Both the position numbers and the translations under genes were made by a program. The notes below the pieces were generated by a model. That model was not told where the DNA came from, ran no database searches, and worked only from the letters and a program-made list of their open reading frames with translations. A DNA stretch of 64,000 nt from Neisseria sp. DTU_2020_1000833_1_SI_GRL_NUU_006 (GTDB taxonomy: Bacteria; Pseudomonadota; Gammaproteobacteria; Burkholderiales; Neisseriaceae): contig CP135593.1 in assembly GCA_032388755.1 (NCBI GenBank), positions 992,001-1,056,000 of the forward strand, read 5' to 3'. How positions within the stretch are numbered: the stretch's first letter is position 1; every line of letters starts with the position of its first letter. Of the stretch, positions 20,456 to 29,335 are shown one piece after another.

Positions 20456-20613
20456 TATAGTGGATTAAATTTAAATCAGGACAAGGCGACGAAGCCGCAG
20501 ACAGTACAGATAGTACGGAACCGATTCACCTTGGTGCTTCAGCACCTTAGAGAATCGTTCTCTTTGAGCTAAGGCGAGGTAACGCAGTACTGGTTTAAAC
20601 TTAATCCACTATA
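20456..20613. repeat. Correia element, full length, upstream of greA
   Basis: 158 bp with matching TATAGTGGATTAA ends; internal small differences from the other copies (CACCTTGGTGCTTC, GGTAACGCAGTAC). It separates the greA promoter region from the ftsK terminator. Confidence 0.95.
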
Positions 20614-20630
20614 AAATCCGCAAAATGAAA

Positions 20631-20666
20631 ATAAAAATACAAGCCGCCCAAATCTCGGCGGCTTGT
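20631..20666 (-). terminator. rho-independent terminator of ftsK
   Basis: ACAAGCCGCC (20639) pairs with GGCGGCTTGT (20657-20666). On the minus strand it is followed by a U-rich run (ATTTTTATTTTC). Confidence 0.85.
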
Positions 20667-20750
20667 CTGTGTAAGAATGAATGGCGGTATTGTACCAAAA
20701 TCAGGGGAAACTGCAACGGCAATCGGCTTTTTCCCTGCTCTGGTGTGGCT

Positions 20751-23700
20751 TTAGTCCAAATGTTCGCTGCTTTGTGCCAAAACGGTACGGTTGCCGTTGG
20801 TTTCGGCAGGGGAAACGATGCCGTCTGCTTCCATTTGGTCAATCAGGCGGGCGGCGCGGTTGTAGCCGATGCGTAATTGGCGTTGGATACCGGAAATGCT
20901 GGCTTTGCGCGTTTTCAGAACGACGGAGACGGCTTCGTCATACATCGGATCAACTTCGCTGTCGCTGCTGCGGCTGATGCCCGGCAGATCGTCGGTTGTG
21001 CCGCTCATCAGAATATCGTCGATGTAATCGGGTTCGCCGAATTGTTTCAAATATTCGACTACGCGGTGTACTTCGTCGTCTGAAGCGAATGCGCCGTGGA
21101 CACGTTGCGGATAACCTGTACCGGGCGGCAGGAACAGCATATCGCCTTGTCCGAGCAGGTTTTCTGCGCCCATTTGATCGAGAATCGTGCGGCTGTCGAT
21201 TTTACTGGATACTTGGAAAGCGATGCGTGTCGGAATGTTGGCTTTGATCAGACCTGTGATGACATCGACGCTGGGGCGTTGCGTGGCAAGGATCAAATGA
21301 ATACCTGCCGCGCGGGCTTTTTGGGCGAGGCGGGCAATCAGTTCTTCGATTTTCTTGCCTGCGGTCATCATCAAATCAGCAAACTCGTCAACCACGACTA
21401 CGATAAACGGCAGTTTTTCCAAAGGTTCGGGATCATCAGGCGTCAGGCTGAACGGGTTGGCAATTTTCATGCCTTGTGCGGCAGCTTCCATGATTTTTTG
21501 ATTGAAGCCCGCAAGGTTGCGCACGCCTACATGGCTCATCAGACGATAGCGTTTTTCCATTTCGTTGACGCACCAGTTGAGCGCATTGGCCGCCAGCTTC
21601 ATATCGGTAACGACAGGCGCGAGCAGGTGCGGAATGCCTTCGTAAATGCTCAATTCCAGCATTTTCGGGTCAATCATAATCATGCGCACGTCTTCAGGTG
21701 TCGCTTTGAAGAGCATAGATAAAATCATGGCATTAACGCCGACCGATTTACCCGAACCGGTCGTACCGGCAACCAGCAAATGCGGCGCTTTGCCCAAGTC
21801 GGTAACGACGGGCTGACCGGTAATGTCCTGACCGAGCGCGAGCGTCAGCTTGGATTTGGATTCGGCAAACGCGGGTGAATTGAAGATTTCGCTCAGGCGT
21901 ATCATTTGCCGTTTCGGGTTCGGCAACTCCAAGCCCATGCAGGTTTTGCCAGGAATGGTTTCGACAACGCGGATAGAGGCAACACCGAGCGAACGGGCAA
22001 GGTCTTTTTCGAGGTTCATGACCGAATTACCGCGCACGCCGACATCAGGTTCGATTTCGTAACGCGTAATCACCGGACCGGAATAGGAATCCACGACTTT
22101 GACTTTGACCTTGAATTCCGCCAGTTTCTCTTCGATGGTGATGCTGTTGTTTAATAATTCTTCTTCGGTTTGCGTAGCGGCAGGGTCGAACTGGGGCGGA
22201 AGGAGCAGGGCGGTAGTCGGCAGATGGATACTGTTCGTCTGCGGGTTGGTAAGGTCGTCTGAAGCCGCATCCCAATCATCGTCACCGTCAAACCACGGTG
22301 TTTTATTGGTTTCAATATTTTCAGACGACGTTTGCTCGTGTGGCAGGTCGCGTCCGAATACATCCGCGGTATCGTTGTCTGTTTCGGAATCAACGTCCTT
22401 AATTGTGTCGCTTGCCGATTCGCGAATCAGGTAATCATGTATGGAGATTTCCGGATTGTTGCTGATGTGTGCGTTAACTTCCGATTCAAATACGGAAACG
22501 GACGGATGATTAAGGAACACGGGTGGTTCGGGAATGTCGATTTTGTTTTCGGGTAAATCGAATTTGGGCGGTTTCGGAATATCGACCGCAGGTGCCGGTA
22601 CGGGCGGTACGGGAGGCGGTTCGATGACGGTTGCGTCAGGAGCGGGCGGACGGGAAATAAAAGTGTTTTCACGAACGGTGCGGGACAGTTTGGCGGGAAC
22701 CGCCGCTTTTCGGCTGGCGATAGGGGCTTGGTTTCTTGCGGAGAAGGATGATGTGGCTTTCGCCGTTGGTTGTTTGATACTTTCGGCTTCCTGTTGAGAA
22801 AATTGTCGGCGGGTTATTTTTCCTGCAGCAGCTTCGGAGTGCTTGAGCATGCGGCGGCGGTTTGCGGGCAGTTTCAGATTGGCAAAAATATCCTCATCTT
22901 CAATAATTTGAGGCTGGTATCCGCGCACAGGGGCAACGGCTGCGGCAAGTTTGTCGCGAGCGGCACGGCGCATGGCGAGATTGTTTTGGATGTCGATGAC
23001 GTTGATTTCGTCTTTTTGACCGTAATAGTTGGCCGTAGAGGGGACGGATTCACGTTCGGCAGTACGCAAAGCGGTTTGTGCCGTTTCGATATGGGGTCGG
23101 CCGGCTTTTTCCAGGTGAATGCTGTCCACATAAGATTTAACGCGTTCGCGCGTACGGCGTAAGACAGGGTCGTTGAAATCAATGACTTCCAAACCTTTCA
23201 TCGGTGTAACCGATGTCCGTACCAAACGGATTTCCGGTTCGCTTTCAGTAGTGATGGCAACGGGGTTTTGTTTGGCGGTTTGATGTTCTTCCCATTCTTG
23301 GACGGCAGCTTCAGTCAGCGAGCGGGTGGCTTCTTCCAAAGTAATCTCTTCGAAGGCACCGCCCGTTACCAAGCCGGGCGTATATTCCGGCGTATCGGAC
23401 GTTTCGAACGGTACGATTTCCGGATATTGCTCAGGTTTGTGGGCATTTGGACGGACTTTTTTAGGGGGGATGTCGGGTGTTTGGGGAAATTCAGGCTCGT
23501 GGAGGTATTCCGGCTCGAAATCGGTTTCAGACGACGTTTCGTATGCGGGCGATGAATCTGCCGCATCTTCTTGTACGGAAGGGGAAACTTGGAATGCACC
23601 CATAGCCTCCGCCAGCGAGCTTGGAGAGAAAGAGGAGTCGTCTGAAAGCGTTTGCGTACGTTTCTTGTAGTCGTGTTGCGCCGCTAAAAGACGCAGGCGG

Positions 23701-23891
23701 GCGATGGTTTTGTTGCCTGTGGTTTTTGCTTCTTCTGCAAGTTCGTATGCTTCGTCCGGATTTTCGTCAAAATCCCTGCCGCGTTTCAGACGGGTCAGCT
23801 CGCGTTCCCAATCTTGTTCTTGTTTTTTGTGCAGTAAAAACACGATGCCGATGGCAAGCAATAAAATAATAATCAGCACGCTCCACAACAT
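20751..23891 (-). CDS. ftsK: DNA translocase FtsK, single-membrane-segment form
   Basis: 1046 residues from ATG 23891 (GGGAA upstream; the frame extends to 23978 without a better start). One N-terminal hydrophobic segment (residues 1-20) replaces the four helices of E. coli FtsK. A long linker (about 30-600), rich in Glu, Pro and Ser, follows. The motor has Walker A GTTGSGKSVG (about 705) and Walker B VVVVDEFADL (about 832), then the DNA-reading gamma winged helix (TRKASISGIQRQLRIGYNRAARLIDQME). It pumps DNA during chromosome segregation. Several DUS cores lie in the linker-coding part and read as SSE or SSD. Neisseria is known to have two FtsK-like proteins; this may be the shorter-anchored one. 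Confidence 0.93.
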   Translation of the reverse strand: MLWSVLIIILLLAIGIVFLLHKKQEQDWERELTRLKRGRDFDENPDEAYELAEEAKTTGNKTIARLRLLAAQHDYKKRTQTLSDDSSFSPSSLAEAMGAFQVSPSVQEDAADSSPAYETSSETDFEPEYLHEPEFPQTPDIPPKKVRPNAHKPEQYPEIVPFETSDTPEYTPGLVTGGAFEEITLEEATRSLTEAAVQEWEEHQTAKQNPVAITTESEPEIRLVRTSVTPMKGLEVIDFNDPVLRRTRERVKSYVDSIHLEKAGRPHIETAQTALRTAERESVPSTANYYGQKDEINVIDIQNNLAMRRAARDKLAAAVAPVRGYQPQIIEDEDIFANLKLPANRRRMLKHSEAAAGKITRRQFSQQEAESIKQPTAKATSSFSARNQAPIASRKAAVPAKLSRTVRENTFISRPPAPDATVIEPPPVPPVPAPAVDIPKPPKFDLPENKIDIPEPPVFLNHPSVSVFESEVNAHISNNPEISIHDYLIRESASDTIKDVDSETDNDTADVFGRDLPHEQTSSENIETNKTPWFDGDDDWDAASDDLTNPQTNSIHLPTTALLLPPQFDPAATQTEEELLNNSITIEEKLAEFKVKVKVVDSYSGPVITRYEIEPDVGVRGNSVMNLEKDLARSLGVASIRVVETIPGKTCMGLELPNPKRQMIRLSEIFNSPAFAESKSKLTLALGQDITGQPVVTDLGKAPHLLVAGTTGSGKSVGVNAMILSMLFKATPEDVRMIMIDPKMLELSIYEGIPHLLAPVVTDMKLAANALNWCVNEMEKRYRLMSHVGVRNLAGFNQKIMEAAAQGMKIANPFSLTPDDPEPLEKLPFIVVVVDEFADLMMTAGKKIEELIARLAQKARAAGIHLILATQRPSVDVITGLIKANIPTRIAFQVSSKIDSRTILDQMGAENLLGQGDMLFLPPGTGYPQRVHGAFASDDEVHRVVEYLKQFGEPDYIDDILMSGTTDDLPGISRSSDSEVDPMYDEAVSVVLKTRKASISGIQRQLRIGYNRAARLIDQMEADGIVSPAETNGNRTVLAQSSEHLD

Positions 23892-23978
23892 ATTAAAATT
23901 TTCCCGAGTCAAAAAAGCAAAGTCCGTTATTCTAACGCTTTTTAGAGTGAAACAAAACCGACAAGGCTTTGTTTCCAC

Positions 23979-23984
23979 TATAAT
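23979..23984 (+). promoter_or_regulatory. possible -10 box
   Basis: TATAAT on the plus strand, 38 bases before the ECF-type permease gene, next to a DUS core at 23987. No clear -35. Confidence 0.35.
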
Positions 23985-24021
23985 CGGGTCGTCTGAAACG
24001 CTTTTTAAACATTGAGGATAT

Positions 24022-24699
24022 ATGCTTTTCCAAACGGGATGGTTTTCGGGTTTGATTTTGGCCGCTGCGTGGTGCGTGTTGGTTTTATTGTTGGCATTAT
24101 CCGCGCCGAAGGCTTATCGTGATTTTCGAAAACATGGTTCGGCAGCCGCATTGGCAGGGATTATTTTGGCGTCGGTCTGGAGCTTGAATGCCACCCCTGA
24201 CGGCGGGCAGCTTGCGGGGATGAGTTACCATCTGTTGGCGGTCAACCTGATTGCCTTGATGCTCGGCGTGCCGCTGGCATTTTGGGTCTGTGCGTTGCTG
24301 TATTTGCCCTATGTCTGGATATTCGGCTCAGATTGGCAGGCTTATCCGGTCAATGCGCTTGCGCTGTTTCTGCCTGCGCTGGCGGTCAATTTGCTGTCGC
24401 GCGCCTGGGTCAACTGGCTTCCTGCCAATATTTTTATCTTCATTTTTGTCAATGGTTTTTTAGCATCCGCAGCAGGCATGCTGCTGACCGGGGGCGTTTT
24501 GGTTGCTATATTGGACAGGGTGCGGGCTTTTCCTGAAACGACATTGTGGAGTACGGCATTTCCCGTGTTTTTCCTCATTGCATGGGCGGAAGCGTTTTTA
24601 AGCGGTATTACTGTTGCTATTTTTATTGCGTTAAGGCCGCAGTGGATTAATACGTTTGATGACGGACGCTATCTGAAACCGTCGAATAAGATTTGGTAA
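24022..24699 (+). CDS. CbiM-like energy-coupling-factor permease
   Basis: 225 residues with six or seven membrane segments. The segment MSYHLLAVNLIALMLGVPLAFWV and NWLPANIFIFIFVNGFLASA resemble the CbiM/NikM family of substrate-binding membrane proteins that carry nickel or cobalt in ECF transporters. The canonical N-terminal metal motif (M-H-I) is not seen, so the substrate is uncertain. There is no ATPase (CbiO) or CbiQ gene next to it. AGGATAT precedes the ATG. The gene is followed directly by IS relics. Confidence 0.65.
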   Translation: MLFQTGWFSGLILAAAWCVLVLLLALSAPKAYRDFRKHGSAAALAGIILASVWSLNATPDGGQLAGMSYHLLAVNLIALMLGVPLAFWVCALLYLPYVWIFGSDWQAYPVNALALFLPALAVNLLSRAWVNWLPANIFIFIFVNGFLASAAGMLLTGGVLVAILDRVRAFPETTLWSTAFPVFFLIAWAEAFLSGITVAIFIALRPQWINTFDDGRYLKPSNKIW

Positions 24700-24712
24700 A
24701 AGGTCCTGGGAT

Positions 24713-25307
24713 TCGGATTTCAAGTGCAACAACTATGGTACCGGTGATTGAAACAGATTCAAGAATAAAACACTTGGCGTTTCGCAGCCAATTTCTAATC
24801 TTTGCCGACGATGGTGTCGGCCTCCCAATCGCCGATGCGGTTTTTTTGGTCGACGATAGCAGGGCGGTTTTCTATGCCGACGCGGTTGGGCACTTTGCCT
24901 CCGATCCATGTGCTGCCGTAGCGTTTGCGGTAGGGTTTGCTGCATATTCTGTGGTGTTGCCACAACGTGCCGCCGTTGCTTTTGTCTTGGCGGAGGTAGC
25001 GGTAAACGGTGCTGTGATGGAGCGTGATTTAGTGGTGTTTGCGCAGGTAGGCGCATACTTGTTCAGGACTGGGTTTGCGGCGGATAAGGGTGTCGATGTG
25101 CTGAGTCAGTTGCGAATGGAGCTTATAGTGTTTTCGCTTGCGCTGTTTGGTAAGACGGCTTTGCCGTTGTGCTTTTTCGACACTGTATTGCCGCTCTTGG
25201 GTACGGTGCCGTTTGATTTCGCGGCTGATGGTGCTTTTGTGGCAGTTTAGCTGTTTGGCGATGGTGCAGTGCCGGGACAGGTATTGGATAGAAACCAGCA
25301 GCATTGC
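24713..25307 (-). pseudogene. IS30-family transposase relic (IS1655-like)
   Basis: On the minus strand the frame at 25304-25029 reads an IS30-type N-terminus (IQYLSRHCTIAKQLNCHKST, then IRRKPSPEQVCAYLRKHH). It is stopped by an in-frame TAA at 25029-25031, after which the same frame continues ITLHHSTVYRYLRQDKSN to DWEADTIVGKD. The next part is missing: the sequence jumps to the C-terminal CETPSVLFLNLFQ in another frame, so the catalytic core including the last Asp and Glu is deleted. The first residues before IQYL are also replaced, where the IS481 relic begins. Non-functional. Confidence 0.85.
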
Positions 25308-25336
25308 TTACAGTATTTCCAGGAGAATACTGAAAC

Positions 25337-25947
25337 ATGAACATACACAAAAACATCCGTCTCACCTCGCACAGCTCCAAGCCATTTGGCTGGCCTACGC
25401 GCAGAAAAGGAAAGCGTCACCTCCCTGGCACACCGCTACCAAGTCAGCCGCATCACCATTTACCGCACGCTTAAAGCCGCAAGAGGCAGACTGCTCAAAC
25501 CCCAAACCAGTACCAACAACCGTTAAGCGGGACTACCTGTTTGTCGCCATCGACGATTTCTCAAGGGAGCTATACGCCGCCATTTTGCCGGACAAAACCG
25601 CAGACAGTGCCGCCAAGTTTCTGACCGAACACCTGATTGATCCCTGCCCATACCTGATTGAGTGCGTTTACTCCGACAACGGTACGGAATACAAAGGCTC
25701 GGCCAACCATGCTTTCGGTGTAGCCTGTTACGAGAACGGGATTGGTCAAAAGTTTACCCGGGTTGCCCGTCCGCAGACCAACGGTAAGGCGGAGCGGGTT
25801 ATCCGTACCCTGATGGAGATGTGGCATGAGAAACAGTCGTTTGAGAGTCCGGAACATCGGCAAAAGGAGTTGTGCCGCTTTGTTAATTTTTATAACACTG
25901 TGAAGCCGCACCGCAGTTTGAACGGCGATACGCCGTTAAAAGGCTGA
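25337..25947 (+). pseudogene. IS481-family transposase relic
   Basis: The start MNIHKNIRLTSHSS shifts frame into QAIWLAYAQ, then shifts again into a helix-turn-helix part (HRYQVSRITIYRTLKAARG). About 35 codons are then missing before KRDYLFVAIDDFSRELYAA. From there an open frame gives the integrase core (IDDFSR, YSDNGTEYKG, VARPQTNGKAERVIRTL, NFYNTVKPHRSLNGDTP), with the DDE residues present. The end (PLKG) replaces the expected longer C-terminus. Two frameshifts and one deletion make it inactive. Confidence 0.85.
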
Positions 25948-26002
25948 GTAAAAAATATGGGTTCCATATTAGTGGGTCGATAAAAGGATTTTATAACAAG
26001 GC

Positions 26003-26046
26003 AAAGGTCGTCTGAAAACCTTTAAACAGTTTTCAGACGACCTTTA
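26003..26046 (-). terminator. DUS terminator of clpP
   Basis: AAAGGTCGTCTGAAAAC and its complement, 17 bases beyond the clpP stop. Confidence 0.85.
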
Positions 26047-26062
26047 ATTTTTGCGAAAACAT

Positions 26063-26683
26063 TTAAACTTGCAAAGAAGCGCGATTTTCCAGAACTTGGT
26101 CAATCAAGCCGTATTCTTTGGCTTCTTCGGCAGACATGAAGTTATCGCGATCGGTGTCGCGTTCCAAATCTGCCAAGTCGCGTCCGCAGTGTTTCGCCAT
26201 CAGGCGGTTGAGCTTTTCTTTGAGTTTTAAAAGCTCGCGGGCATGAATCTCAATATCGGATGCCTGACCTCCCAAACCGCCATTGATTAAAGGCTGGTGG
26301 ATCATAATACGGCTGTTAGGCAGGGCGAAGCGTTTGCCTTTCTCGCCTGCCGAGAGCAGGAATGCGCCCATGCTTGCCGCTTGTCCCAAGCACAAAGTGG
26401 AAACGTTGGGCTTGATGAAATTCATGGTGTCGTAAATCGACATGCCTGCCGTTACCGAACCGCCGGGAGAGTTGATGTAGAAGAAAATATCTTTGTCCGG
26501 ATTTTCACTCTCCAAAAACAACAGCTGGGCAACCACCAAATTGGCGGACTCGTCGGTTACCGGGCCAATCAAAAATACGATGCGCTCTTTCAAAAGGCGC
26601 GAGTAAATATCAAATGCACGCTCGCCGCGGCCGCTTTGTTCGATAACGGTAGGAACGAGGTAATTATTGAAATCGAAGGACAT
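26063..26683 (-). CDS. clpP: ATP-dependent Clp protease proteolytic subunit
   Basis: 206 residues. Serine protease triad S104 (GQAASMGAFLL), H129 (MIHQP) and D178. Includes the conserved FYINSPGGSVTAG. It forms a tetradecamer that degrades proteins unfolded by ClpX or ClpA; clpX is not next to it here. It lies downstream of tig, as in many bacteria, but with a strong hairpin between the two. AGGAGA precedes the ATG. Confidence 0.97.
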   Translation of the reverse strand: MSFDFNNYLVPTVIEQSGRGERAFDIYSRLLKERIVFLIGPVTDESANLVVAQLLFLESENPDKDIFFYINSPGGSVTAGMSIYDTMNFIKPNVSTLCLGQAASMGAFLLSAGEKGKRFALPNSRIMIHQPLINGGLGGQASDIEIHARELLKLKEKLNRLMAKHCGRDLADLERDTDRDNFMSAEEAKEYGLIDQVLENRASLQV

Positions 26684-26705
26684 TTTTGTCTCCTGTCAAT
26701 GTTGC

Positions 26706-26737
26706 GAAAGCACCAAAGGGGGGGCTTTGGTGCTTTC
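26706..26737 (-). promoter_or_regulatory. strong G-loop hairpin in the tig-clpP gap
   Basis: A perfect 13-bp stem (GAAAGCACCAAAG with its complement) encloses a loop of six G on the plus strand (six C in the transcript). No T-run follows in the clpP direction, so it is more likely an RNA-processing, stability or attenuation site than a simple terminator. Confidence 0.6.
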
Positions 26738-26771
26738 AAGTTGCCTGTTTCAGACGACCTTTTGAAGATGA

Positions 26772-28082
26772 TTAGGCTTGTGCGCCCATCACTTCGTCAA
26801 AAGACAAAGCTTTTTCGGTTACTTTGGCTTTGCCCAAAACGAAATCAACGACGTTGCTTTCTACTGCCAAAGAAGTCGGACCTTGCAGGCGGGAAGGCTC
26901 TGCGTAGTACCAGTCGATCACTTCTTGAGGATCTTCGTAGCTTTCTGCGAAGTTGGCAACAACGGCTTTGATTTGCTCTTCAGTCGGTTCCAGTTTGTTT
27001 TCTTCAACCAGTTTGGCCAAAATCAGACCCAAAGATACGCGGCGTTCGGCTTGCTCTTTGAACATATCCAAAGGCAGATCCAAGTTGGCAGCGTCAGCCA
27101 TGCCTTGGTTGACGAAGTTTTGTTTCATTTCGTTTGCCAAGCGGGCGGCTTCTTCATTTACCAAAGCAACAGGCGCTTTCAGCTCTACGGCTTTGAGCAG
27201 CGCGTTCATTACAGATTCTTTGGTTTGTTCGTTCACGCGGCGCTCAACTTCGCGGCCCACGTTTTTCTTCACTTCTTCGCGCATTTTGGCAACGTCGCCG
27301 TCGGCGATACCCAATGCTTTAGCGAAGTCAGCGTCAACTTCGGGCAGGGTGGGTTCGGATACGTTGTTCAATGTGATGGTGAAGACAGCGGATTTACCGG
27401 CAACGTCTTTACCGTGGTAGTCTTCAGGGAAATTGACGGTAACGTCTTTGCTTTCGCCTGCCTTCATGCCGACTACGCCGGCTTCAAATTCAGGCAACAT
27501 TCGACCTGCGCCCAATACGAAGGCGTAGTTTTTGGATGCGCCGCCGGCGAAAGGTTCGCCGTCGATTTTGCCTTCGAAGTCGATGATGACGCGGTCGCCG
27601 TTTTGGGCTTCGCGCTCAACATGGTTGAAGCGGGTGCGTTGTTTGCGCAGGATTTCTACGGTTTGGTCCACTTCGGCATCGCCGACGGAAGCGGTTACTT
27701 TTTCGACTTCTTGTGCAGACAAATCGCCGATAACGACTTCAGGGAACACTTCGAAAATCGCAGCGATTTTCAGGGATTCTTTATCGTCTTGTTCTTCAAC
27801 GCCTTCGAAACGCGGATAGCCGGCAACTTTCAATTCTTGGGCAACGGCAACATCGTAGAAGCGGCGTTGGACCATTTCGTTGATGACATCATTTTGAGCG
27901 CTTGCACCGTACATTTGGGCAATCATTTTTAAAGGGGCTTTACCCGGACGGAAACCGTCGATTTTTGCACGGCGTTGGGTTTGTTTCAGTTTTTTATCGG
28001 TTTCTGCGTTGATTTCGGACCAAGGCAGAGACAGCACTACTTTGCGTTCCAAGTTTTCTAAAGTTTCGACAGTTACGCTCAT
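26772..28082 (-). CDS. tig: trigger factor
   Basis: 436 residues. The N-terminal ribosome-binding domain has GFRPGKAPL, the middle FKBP-type prolyl isomerase has DRVIIDFEGKIDGEPFAGG, and the C-terminal helical arms follow (VNEEAARLANEM to the end). A ribosome-associated chaperone that shields nascent chains. clpP is next on the same strand. The upstream region (28083-28350) has no gene; it must contain the tig promoter, but I cannot pick a good box. Confidence 0.97.
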   Translation of the reverse strand: MSVTVETLENLERKVVLSLPWSEINAETDKKLKQTQRRAKIDGFRPGKAPLKMIAQMYGASAQNDVINEMVQRRFYDVAVAQELKVAGYPRFEGVEEQDDKESLKIAAIFEVFPEVVIGDLSAQEVEKVTASVGDAEVDQTVEILRKQRTRFNHVEREAQNGDRVIIDFEGKIDGEPFAGGASKNYAFVLGAGRMLPEFEAGVVGMKAGESKDVTVNFPEDYHGKDVAGKSAVFTITLNNVSEPTLPEVDADFAKALGIADGDVAKMREEVKKNVGREVERRVNEQTKESVMNALLKAVELKAPVALVNEEAARLANEMKQNFVNQGMADAANLDLPLDMFKEQAERRVSLGLILAKLVEENKLEPTEEQIKAVVANFAESYEDPQEVIDWYYAEPSRLQGPTSLAVESNVVDFVLGKAKVTEKALSFDEVMGAQA

Positions 28083-28354
28083 CGTAAGACCTTAATTTGT
28101 TGTGTTAAATAAAAAATGGGAATCCTTTTACCAATGATGACTGCAAAAGCGGCTCCGACCCATCGGGGCTTTTATCGTCCGTTGCTTGCAAAAGGCAGGA
28201 AAATTAGCTGGCTAGTATATCACAATGTTTGATTGACTGGATAATATAGTGAAATCATTGCAAAACGGTTGCCACATCTGTCCGCTCCGGCTTGGAAAAA
28301 GTAGTTGGATGGGAGATAGATGGCGGCATTCCGATAAACTTATGCGGAGCTACA

Positions 28355-28397
28355 AATGTCGTCTGAAAGTCGGAAGAGAGTATTCAGACGACCTTTT
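28355..28397 (-). terminator. DUS hairpin after the NlpD-like gene
   Basis: A TGTCGTCTGAA core pairs with TTCAGACGACC; it lies 15 bases beyond the stop at 28412 in the minus direction. Confidence 0.7.
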
Positions 28398-28411
28398 GAA
28401 GTTTGAGGATG

Positions 28412-29098
28412 TTAATTGGGCAAGTATGGCATAGGATTGACGGCTTTGCCGTTCAGACGGACTTCGAAATGCAGCTTTACGCTGTCGGTGTCTGTGCTGC
28501 CCATCGTTGCAATCTGCTGGCCGGCTGCGACCTGATGGTCTTTTTGTACCAGTAAGGCATCATTATGTGCATAAGCTGTAATCGCATAATCATTGTGGCT
28601 GATTAAAATCAGTTTGCCGTAACCCCGTACTTCTTCTCCGACATACAATACCTTCCCCGCAGCTGCGGATTTTACAGGTTCTCCGGGTGTGCCTGCTATA
28701 TCGATGCCTTTATTGGTTGTTCCGTTGTATTGCTTGATAACGGAGTTGCGTCCGTTTTCAACAGGCCATTGTAAGTTCAAGCGGTTGATCGGTACGACGG
28801 CCTGAGTTGCTTGCTTTGATTGGGAAATAGGGCGCGTATTGCGTCGGACGCGTAAGACTTGACCTACTTCGATTTTAGAGGTGTCTTGCAGGTTGTTCCA
28901 AGATGCCAATGTATGGATGCTTTGGCCGTGGCGTTTGGCAATTTGGGATAGTGTGTCGCCGGACTTGACTCTGTAATATCCGTCCGGGACTCTGTCTGTC
29001 GGTGAACCGCTTCCGGCGCAGGCAGCCAAAAAAAGTGCCAGGCAGAAAGGGCTTAGTCGTTTGAAGGTCGTCTGAAAAATAGGAATGGTGTTCATCAT
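28412..29098 (-). CDS. nlpD: NlpD-like LysM/M23 lipoprotein (degenerate peptidase)
   Basis: 228 residues. Lipoprotein signal with lipobox LAAC, then a LysM domain (YYRVKSGDTLSQIAKRHGQ), a linker, and an M23/LytM domain. The zinc ligands are partly lost: NKGIDIAG stands where H-x-G-x-D is expected, and KLHFEVR replaces H-L-H. This is the pattern of E. coli NlpD and EnvC, which activate amidases rather than cut peptidoglycan, so a role in septal amidase activation is likely. The C-terminus is complete. A DUS core lies within the signal-peptide coding part (near 29066). Confidence 0.85.
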   Translation of the reverse strand: MMNTIPIFQTTFKRLSPFCLALFLAACAGSGSPTDRVPDGYYRVKSGDTLSQIAKRHGQSIHTLASWNNLQDTSKIEVGQVLRVRRNTRPISQSKQATQAVVPINRLNLQWPVENGRNSVIKQYNGTTNKGIDIAGTPGEPVKSAAAGKVLYVGEEVRGYGKLILISHNDYAITAYAHNDALLVQKDHQVAAGQQIATMGSTDTDSVKLHFEVRLNGKAVNPMPYLPN

Positions 29099-29283
29099 AT
29101 GTCTATTTAATAAAAATCAGTGAATGAATTGTCTTCAGACGCTTTATTTGGGTGAAGGTTCATCGGCTTTTGAGATGTTTTATGAATGTCAAATGGCGGC
29201 AGAATTTTATCTTTTTGATTAGAAGCATATTTTACTCAGCGTAAAATAAAGTCAAATTATATCTGCCGTTAGATGGCTAAAAC

Positions 29284-29316
29284 AAATCCCCCGTCCGCTT
29301 TAGGGATGGGGGATTT
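29284..29316 (-). terminator. rho-independent terminator of ppsA
   Basis: AAATCCCCC (29284) pairs with GGGGGATTT (29308-29316) in a 13-bp stem with one G-T pair; T-rich on both sides, so it can work in both directions. Confidence 0.85.
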
Positions 29317-29335
29317 TTAGATTTTATAAAAAATC

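Noticed and set aside
26778..27932. 384-codon open frame antisense to tig
   Set aside because: Shadow frame over a clear trigger factor gene.
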